A stretch of 64,000 nucleotides of DNA, taken from contig JAAESM010000002.1 of assembly GCA_024229395.1 (NCBI GenBank), forward strand, positions 215,682 to 279,681. The letters are read 5' to 3'. Source of the DNA: Planctomycetota bacterium. Its GTDB lineage: Bacteria > Planctomycetota > UBA1135. Under the pieces are notes generated by a model. It was not told the DNA's origin. It was given only the letters and a program-made list of their open reading frames with translations, and made no database searches. Positions 59,036-64,000 of this stretch are shown here, piece after piece. Made by a program: the position numbers and the translations under genes. Within the stretch, counting starts at the first letter, position 1; every line of letters begins with the position of its first letter.

Positions 59036-60253
59036 ATGTTTCAACCCCTGTTCGGAATCGCCGTCTTGATTGGCTTGGCTTATGCCCTGAGCACCAAGCG
59101 CAAAGCCGTGCGTTGGCGACCAGTGATGGTGGGCCTGGCCTTGCAATGGATCTTGGCCTTCTTGGTGTTGAAGACCGATTTCGGTTCGGTGTTCTTCAAT
59201 GGCGCACAGCGATTCTTCCGCGGTCTTATCGATATGAGCAAGGAGGCGGGCCGCACCGTGTTGGGGGATAGTGCGCTCGGATTGACCGAAGAGCCAGCCG
59301 TGTTCGGTGCCATCGTCTTGGTCACGGTAATCTTCTTCAGCTCGATGTTCTCGGTGCTGCACCATGTTGGCTTTGTGCGCGTGATCGTGGGATCCATGGC
59401 GCGTGTGATGGCCAAGTTGATGGGCACTTCCGGTTCGGAATCCACCGTTGCCGCCGCCAACATCTTCGTCGGCCAGACCGAAGCGCCCCTGCTCATACGC
59501 CCATATCTGGCCAACATGACGCGCAGTGAGCTTGGTGCAGTCATGACCGTGGGATTCGCCACTGTGGCCGGCGGTGTGTTCGCGATTTATGTGGAGATGA
59601 TGACCGACATCGTGCCCAATGTCGCCGGGCACTTGCTTGCAGCATCGGTGATGTCGGCGCCTATGGGGTTGGCGATTGCCAAGGTCGTGTTCCCAGAGGT
59701 CGATGAATCCGAAACGATGGGCAAGGATATCGCCCAACCGAAATCCGAGTATGCCAACACCATCGATGCCGCCAGCTCTGGTGCCGCCGACGGCCTCAAG
59801 TTAGCGCTGAACATCTTGGCCATGTTGATCGCCTTTGTTGGTCTACTTGGCGTGGTGAACTGGTTCCTCAGTCAAGGCAGCTCCAATCTGTCCTTGCAGA
59901 ACATTCTTGGTGCACTGTTCTCGCCGATCGCATGGTTGCTCGGCGTACCTGCTGCGGAAACCGCGCATGTGGGCAAGCTGCTCGGTACCAAGATGGCCGT
60001 CAATGAATACGTGGCTTTCTTGGAGATGGAGAAGATGGAAGCAGGCGGACTCAGCGATCGTTCGCGCGTAATCGCATCCTATGCCCTGTGTGGCTTCTCG
60101 AACTTCTCGAGTATCGCCATCCAGATTGGCGGTCTTGGCACGATCGCGCCGGGGCGTCGCAAGGAGTTGGCGCAACTAGGATTGCGCGCCATGTGCGCCG
60201 GTAGTTTGGCAACCTATTGCACGGCAGCGACTGCGGCCATGTTCTTGGGCTAA
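59036..60253 (+). CDS. nupC: Concentrative nucleoside transporter (CNT/NupC family)
   Basis: 405 aa, about eight to ten membrane segments, with helical hairpins of the CNT fold. Hallmarks: NIFVGQTEAPLLIRPYLANMTRSEL (G-Q-T-E-A-P-L), GFATVAGGVFAIYV, LAASVMSAPMGLAIAKVVFPE, GTKMAVNEYVAFLEM and ALCGFSNFSSIAIQIGGLG. Imports nucleosides with H+ or Na+. Starts with ATG 59036, next to the 73-bp region shared with nagB. Confidence 0.94.
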   Translation: MFQPLFGIAVLIGLAYALSTKRKAVRWRPVMVGLALQWILAFLVLKTDFGSVFFNGAQRFFRGLIDMSKEAGRTVLGDSALGLTEEPAVFGAIVLVTVIFFSSMFSVLHHVGFVRVIVGSMARVMAKLMGTSGSESTVAAANIFVGQTEAPLLIRPYLANMTRSELGAVMTVGFATVAGGVFAIYVEMMTDIVPNVAGHLLAASVMSAPMGLAIAKVVFPEVDESETMGKDIAQPKSEYANTIDAASSGAADGLKLALNILAMLIAFVGLLGVVNWFLSQGSSNLSLQNILGALFSPIAWLLGVPAAETAHVGKLLGTKMAVNEYVAFLEMEKMEAGGLSDRSRVIASYALCGFSNFSSIAIQIGGLGTIAPGRRKELAQLGLRAMCAGSLATYCTAATAAMFLG

Positions 60254-60350
60254 TCCGCGAGACATGTGACCAACTAACGCGAGCCGAGCTTCGCGCAGCC
60301 TACAGAAAACATTCGCTTCCACATATGCCGTGGTGCGCAGCTACCCGATC

Positions 60351-61874
60351 TCAGTAAACTTCGCCCTGGCCATCGTGTGCCAGTAGCAGTTGCGAATCGG
60401 TGAAGCCCGCATCATTACGCGCGATCCAATCCTCCAGGAAGTTCGGATCCAAGATACGCGGATCGGTCAAGCTCTCCAGGAAGGCGATCAGGTCGGCATA
60501 GTCACGATCACTCAAACTTAAGTTCGCCGGCAATCGCGATGTGCCTGCGCCGCGTTTCAGCAGCAGTTGATCAACAACTTCGCCGGTGTTCTGCACGAAG
60601 CCCGCGGTCTGCATTCCTGCCGGAAGAGCAGCCAAGTTGAAGTTGGCGAAACCACTCACCGGGTCGACGTGATAACGCAACAGCGTTTCCAAGTCAGAGA
60701 AGCTGCCGGCATGTCCCCACGGACCAGTCTCGGTCACGTTGATCAATGCAGGTGTGCGGAAGGAGAAGCGTTCGATCATGCCGCCGACAAACATTGAGCG
60801 ACCATAATCTGCATCCATGTCACCAATCAGGTTCGGCACGCCCTTGCCGCGGCCGATCTGTGGGAAGGCGGTCAAGTGATAATCGCCATCGGTGAAGAAA
60901 TCACCCGAGTGGCATCGGTCGCACGCAGCACCTCCTTCATTCGGTTCGCGCAAGAACAGCAAGGCACCGCGTTTGGCAGCATTGCTGATGGCGTTTTGGT
61001 TGCCTTCCACATATTGCTTCCAAGGAGTGTCCACGAACACCTGCGAGTCTTCATAGGCGCCGATCGCGGCGACTACATTCTCGAAGGTGATCAAGTCCTG
61101 TACGGGCATGGTCGGTTCCTCGAATGCCGTGCGGAACAGGCTGACCCAGTCCTCGGTAATCTCGCCAGCACCAACACCGAAGTTGCCTAAGCGTGCGGCA
61201 AGGTGATCACGAACAGCAGTGTTGTTGAGCCCGTACTCAAATGTGAAGCCGCGCATTTCCTCTTCATTAGTCACGGGGAAGCGCGCTTGGGCCGCAGCCA
61301 AAGTGTTGCCAGCGAGCGGGTCGGCAGTTCCCGAAGAAGAGCTGTCAGGGGTGGCGATTCCACTTTCCAAATTCTGGACTCGACCATCCCAAAACAGACT
61401 CTCATCCCACAGGGCCACATTGAAGGTCGTGGGGGAGTTGCGCGGTACGGTCGGTCCGCCGTCATAATCTTCGGCGGCGGAATGATGTGCACGTAAAGGA
61501 CCAAGCAAGTCCGGGTCGACGGCATCGGTGCCGATCGGCAAAGCCATGGCGTCGCCACCGGCAAGGCGCGGGTGATGGCAGCTGGCGCAGGCGGCATCAA
61601 AATCGCCGCTGAGTGACTTGGTAAAGAAAAGCCGCTTGCCTAACTCAGCAAGCGGTTCGGTGATTTCAGGAATGATACGGCCGTCGATTGGGTCGCCATC
61701 AAGGCCAGCTTGGATCAGCTGCGAGGTCAGCAGTGCATCTAGGGACAAGCTGTTGACCACATTTTCGGCAGATCCGCCGGAACCGCTTCCGCAAGAGACC
61801 ATGCTCAGCAGGGCCAGGGTGGGCAAAGATGTTGACCAAGCCCACCGGCCGAAGGGGCGAAAAATTACAGCCAT
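60351..61874 (-). CDS. Di-heme cytochrome c peroxidase / MauG-like lipoprotein
   Basis: 507 aa. Lipobox ALLSMVSC (Cys28). First heme site Cys96-x2-Cys99-His100 (ACASCHHPRLAGGD), then the SPTTFNVAL-WDESLFWDGRVQNLE segment typical of CcpA/MauG, and a second CxxCH (CDRCHSGDFFTDG) with TPALINVTETGPWGHAGSF near the end. Members remove hydrogen peroxide or oxidise protein or metal substrates. No partner gene is near. It lies alone between nupC and the large lipoprotein; a short CGCGA/TCGCG hairpin at 60278-60295 precedes it. Confidence 0.88.
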   Translation of the reverse strand: MAVIFRPFGRWAWSTSLPTLALLSMVSCGSGSGGSAENVVNSLSLDALLTSQLIQAGLDGDPIDGRIIPEITEPLAELGKRLFFTKSLSGDFDAACASCHHPRLAGGDAMALPIGTDAVDPDLLGPLRAHHSAAEDYDGGPTVPRNSPTTFNVALWDESLFWDGRVQNLESGIATPDSSSSGTADPLAGNTLAAAQARFPVTNEEEMRGFTFEYGLNNTAVRDHLAARLGNFGVGAGEITEDWVSLFRTAFEEPTMPVQDLITFENVVAAIGAYEDSQVFVDTPWKQYVEGNQNAISNAAKRGALLFLREPNEGGAACDRCHSGDFFTDGDYHLTAFPQIGRGKGVPNLIGDMDADYGRSMFVGGMIERFSFRTPALINVTETGPWGHAGSFSDLETLLRYHVDPVSGFANFNLAALPAGMQTAGFVQNTGEVVDQLLLKRGAGTSRLPANLSLSDRDYADLIAFLESLTDPRILDPNFLEDWIARNDAGFTDSQLLLAHDGQGEVY

Positions 61875-61924
61875 ACTCTCCTTTTCGGCCAGCTGGAGTA
61901 AAAGTTCACTCCCAAAAGTTGAAA

Positions 61925-63925
61925 CTAATCCGCGTTTTTATCCGATGGTTCCCAGCGGCTGACGAAAGTGAGCTCCAGCTTGCCGTCGGACTCGGTCATC
62001 TCAAAGACGTTCTTGGGATCACGTAGCTGCTGCTTCTGCTCTTCGGTGAAGTAGCCGTTCAAACGCGCGGATTCCCAGCGGCGGATGGTCTCAAGAATCT
62101 CCGCGCCCTGCGGATTGTCGGCAACCGTGGCCGGTTCGATGTAGAAGTCTACGCCCGAGTCCAGCCCGGCGCATAAACCCATGATCCAATCGATATCTTC
62201 CACTGTGGTGTTGGTACGCATCAGGAACTGTCCGAGCTTGGTCGGCAGCTTGTCTTTCTTTAGCAACTCCTGACTCTGCAGTCGATGTTCCAGATGTGAC
62301 TCTCGGAAGTTGCCGGTCCATGGCTCACCCCAACTCTCATTGGTGGCGTAGTGCCAATACTGATGCATCAGATCCGAGGAATTATTGATGATGTTCTTGT
62401 TGTCCGCCGCATCGTAAAAGACCTTGATGAACCGTTCGCAGGCATAACGACCATGACCAGTTGCCATGCATCCTTCGATCCCATCGAAGCTGATCCGCTC
62501 CATGCCACTTTGGTTGAACACACGCGCCAAATTGGTGGCGACTTCATCCTGCAGCTGCATGTCGGCGAAGAACACCTTGTAACCATGCGAGACCATTTTG
62601 CCGACTTGCGCACCACTCGAGTGTGCCACCGCCGAAGTGCCGAATGCGCCGCGTTCACAGCCTGACAACACCCATGGCCTCTGTTCACTACGCGCGCCGT
62701 ATTTGATGATCTCATCGCCGATTCGGATCGCGTAATGCGGCATCCATTGGCCGTCTTTGCCACGCTGGTAAGACTCCATTGGCGCGTCGTCGGCTAGATG
62801 GATGTCCGTCGAGGATGCATCCAAATCTTGCGCCAAAGTAGTCAACCCGGCAAGCTGTAGATTCGGGTGCGGGGTGCCATGTACGAAGGCGTCGGTGGGG
62901 GTGAGGAAATTACTCAACGCATGTGCGCCAAGATTCAGGCCGCGGGCCTTGGCTTTCTCGACACATGTAATCAAGCCAGGCATGCCGTTCGGATATTGAT
63001 CCTTGCGCAATGGGAAATGCCCCCAGGTCTCGAAAATCCCCGGATGATAAACACAAGTGATCCCGGCTTGCTCGGCAATGGTGAGGCAGTCGTCGATGTT
63101 GCTCGGATTGAAGTTCATGATGAACTTTGACGAGGTGGCATAAGGCGATAACTTCAACCATTCACCATCATGCTCCGGATGCGGCAGACCTTCGACCTTT
63201 TCGATCCTCGCGACCACATCCATCAAGGAAGAGGTAGGAGTTCCATACAGGGCGATCTTCGACCCGACGACATCTTCACCTGCCAACGGCATCGCCTGAA
63301 TATTGTTGTGCAAGACATTGCTGCTCACCCGCGGTTTGGTGCGGTCGCGCGTGTAAGCCTGCAGCGCCGAACCACCTTCCATATGTCGCGCAGCATTGCC
63401 GACGCGATCCCGCTTGCCATGCTCCAAACCACCACAGGTCTTCAGGTTCAAGCCCATGATCCCGACCGCATACTCGTCGTCATAAGCCACGCCGAGCGAC
63501 CCGCCAACTTCGCCGTTGATGTTGAGTGGGTATGGACCCCATGTCAGGAAGTCAATCGTGTCTTCCGACCTGACTGCCACCACTTCAAAGGAGCAGTGCG
63601 ACGGCATGGCCTCTACGGCCACAGTGACTTTTGCATCAGAACCATCAAAGCTCAACAACAGGTCGTCGCCAACCCATTCCATGCTGGAGGGTGCATGGTT
63701 TTGCCCACCCACCTCGATGGTCAACAACGGCACAGCCTCTTGCCCAAGCAGCAACTCCCGGTTCGATTTCCGATCCTGAAGCGAAAGCACATGACCGTTC
63801 TCGATTTGGATTCGGAAATCGGAAATCGTCAGCGTTTGGCTCGCTCGCGGGGTGAAGATACTACAACTGAACAGTAAGCCGCACAGCAGCAGGCCAAGGA
63901 GGATGGGGGCGGTTGCTTTAATCAT
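61925..63925 (-). CDS. Large lipoprotein of unknown function, TIM-barrel-like
   Basis: 666 aa from ATG 63925, which overlaps the stop of the gene upstream by 4 nt (ATGA). The start is a lipobox signal (ILLGLLLCGLLFSC, Cys21). First ~200 residues look like a beta-sandwich (ISDFRIQIENGHVLSLQDRK). The middle alternates beta/alpha like a glycosidase barrel: GITCVYHPGIFETWG, GLNLGAHALSNFL, VFFADMQLQDEV, RISFDGIEGCM, and a long C-terminal domain (SQELLKKDKLPTKLGQ). I suspect a glycoside hydrolase but recognise no catalytic signature. Confidence 0.68.
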   Translation of the reverse strand: MIKATAPILLGLLLCGLLFSCSIFTPRASQTLTISDFRIQIENGHVLSLQDRKSNRELLLGQEAVPLLTIEVGGQNHAPSSMEWVGDDLLLSFDGSDAKVTVAVEAMPSHCSFEVVAVRSEDTIDFLTWGPYPLNINGEVGGSLGVAYDDEYAVGIMGLNLKTCGGLEHGKRDRVGNAARHMEGGSALQAYTRDRTKPRVSSNVLHNNIQAMPLAGEDVVGSKIALYGTPTSSLMDVVARIEKVEGLPHPEHDGEWLKLSPYATSSKFIMNFNPSNIDDCLTIAEQAGITCVYHPGIFETWGHFPLRKDQYPNGMPGLITCVEKAKARGLNLGAHALSNFLTPTDAFVHGTPHPNLQLAGLTTLAQDLDASSTDIHLADDAPMESYQRGKDGQWMPHYAIRIGDEIIKYGARSEQRPWVLSGCERGAFGTSAVAHSSGAQVGKMVSHGYKVFFADMQLQDEVATNLARVFNQSGMERISFDGIEGCMATGHGRYACERFIKVFYDAADNKNIINNSSDLMHQYWHYATNESWGEPWTGNFRESHLEHRLQSQELLKKDKLPTKLGQFLMRTNTTVEDIDWIMGLCAGLDSGVDFYIEPATVADNPQGAEILETIRRWESARLNGYFTEEQKQQLRDPKNVFEMTESDGKLELTFVSRWEPSDKNAD

Positions 63926-64000
63926 CGGAAGCGTGGTGCGATCCACAGGCGCCAAGCATGGAACAGCAGCAACGCCGAGAGTACAACACCCCCAGCGGTC
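63922..64000 (-). CDS. C-terminal end of a membrane protein (5' part outside window)
   Basis: The minus-strand frame from the window end reads VVLSALLLFHAWRLWIAPRF and stops at TGA 63924-63922, sharing ATGA with the start of the lipoprotein gene. This 4-nt overlap is the kind used throughout the window's operons. One hydrophobic helix with a basic end is visible. Family unknown. Confidence 0.55.
   Translation of the reverse strand, partial: TAGGVVLSALLLFHAWRLWIAPRFR

Overview
The window is a ~58% GC bacterial chromosome segment, densely coded on both strands, with no rRNA, tRNA, CRISPR or insertion sequence that I can see. Several families point to Planctomycetota or a close PVC relative: a PVC-type membrane-bound dehydrogenase with a CxxCH tail, two DUF1080 (3-keto-disaccharide hydrolase) proteins, a Tat-exported sugar-phosphate isomerase-like protein, large secreted lipoproteins and a very broad mix of unlinked operons. 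The phylum call is inference from gene content, not from a marker phylogeny.

Left third (1-24.5 kb): end of rimO, pgsA and a sigma-54 activator that lacks a DNA-binding domain; a four-gene glycosyltransferase operon (three GT4, one GT2) on the minus strand in which each gene overlaps the next by 4 nt; a porin with a textbook UUCG terminator; a metallophosphoesterase; hppA-rsfS; DedA; a three-gene ABC unit facing an FHA protein; an isocitrate/isopropylmalate dehydrogenase paralogue with GT4 behind it; a zinc-ribbon gene broken by an in-frame TAG; DsbA-like, ExbD-like and CDF genes; and histidine ammonia-lyase (hutH) whose MIO triad reads Ala-Cys-Gly instead of Ala-Ser-Gly.

Middle (24.5-44.9 kb): a PVC-type cytochrome dehydrogenase divergent from a DUF1080/M60 peptidase fusion, a second CDF exporter, a frameshifted DoxX remnant, urocanate hydratase (hutU), then an exopolysaccharide assembly locus: two chain-length (Wzz-like) proteins on opposite strands around a GH39-like lipoprotein and a Wzy/O-antigen-ligase-like polymerase, with two small membrane proteins of unknown role. 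A TerB-DnaJ protein, a RecQ helicase and a TPR protein follow.

Right third (44.9-64 kb): the clearest system is a nine-gene minus-strand operon norC-norB-norQ-norD-nirK-nirV-sco-norE-norF (nitrite to NO to N2O), read from a near-perfect sigma-54 promoter upstream of norC and facing a divergent norR. NorC carries a second c-type heme domain and NirK a C-terminal cytochrome c domain, so electron-transfer modules have been fused to both reductases. After it come nagB with a Tat-exported TIM-barrel protein, a nupC nucleoside transporter, a MauG-like di-heme peroxidase and a large lipoprotein of unknown function that overlaps a gene truncated by the window end.
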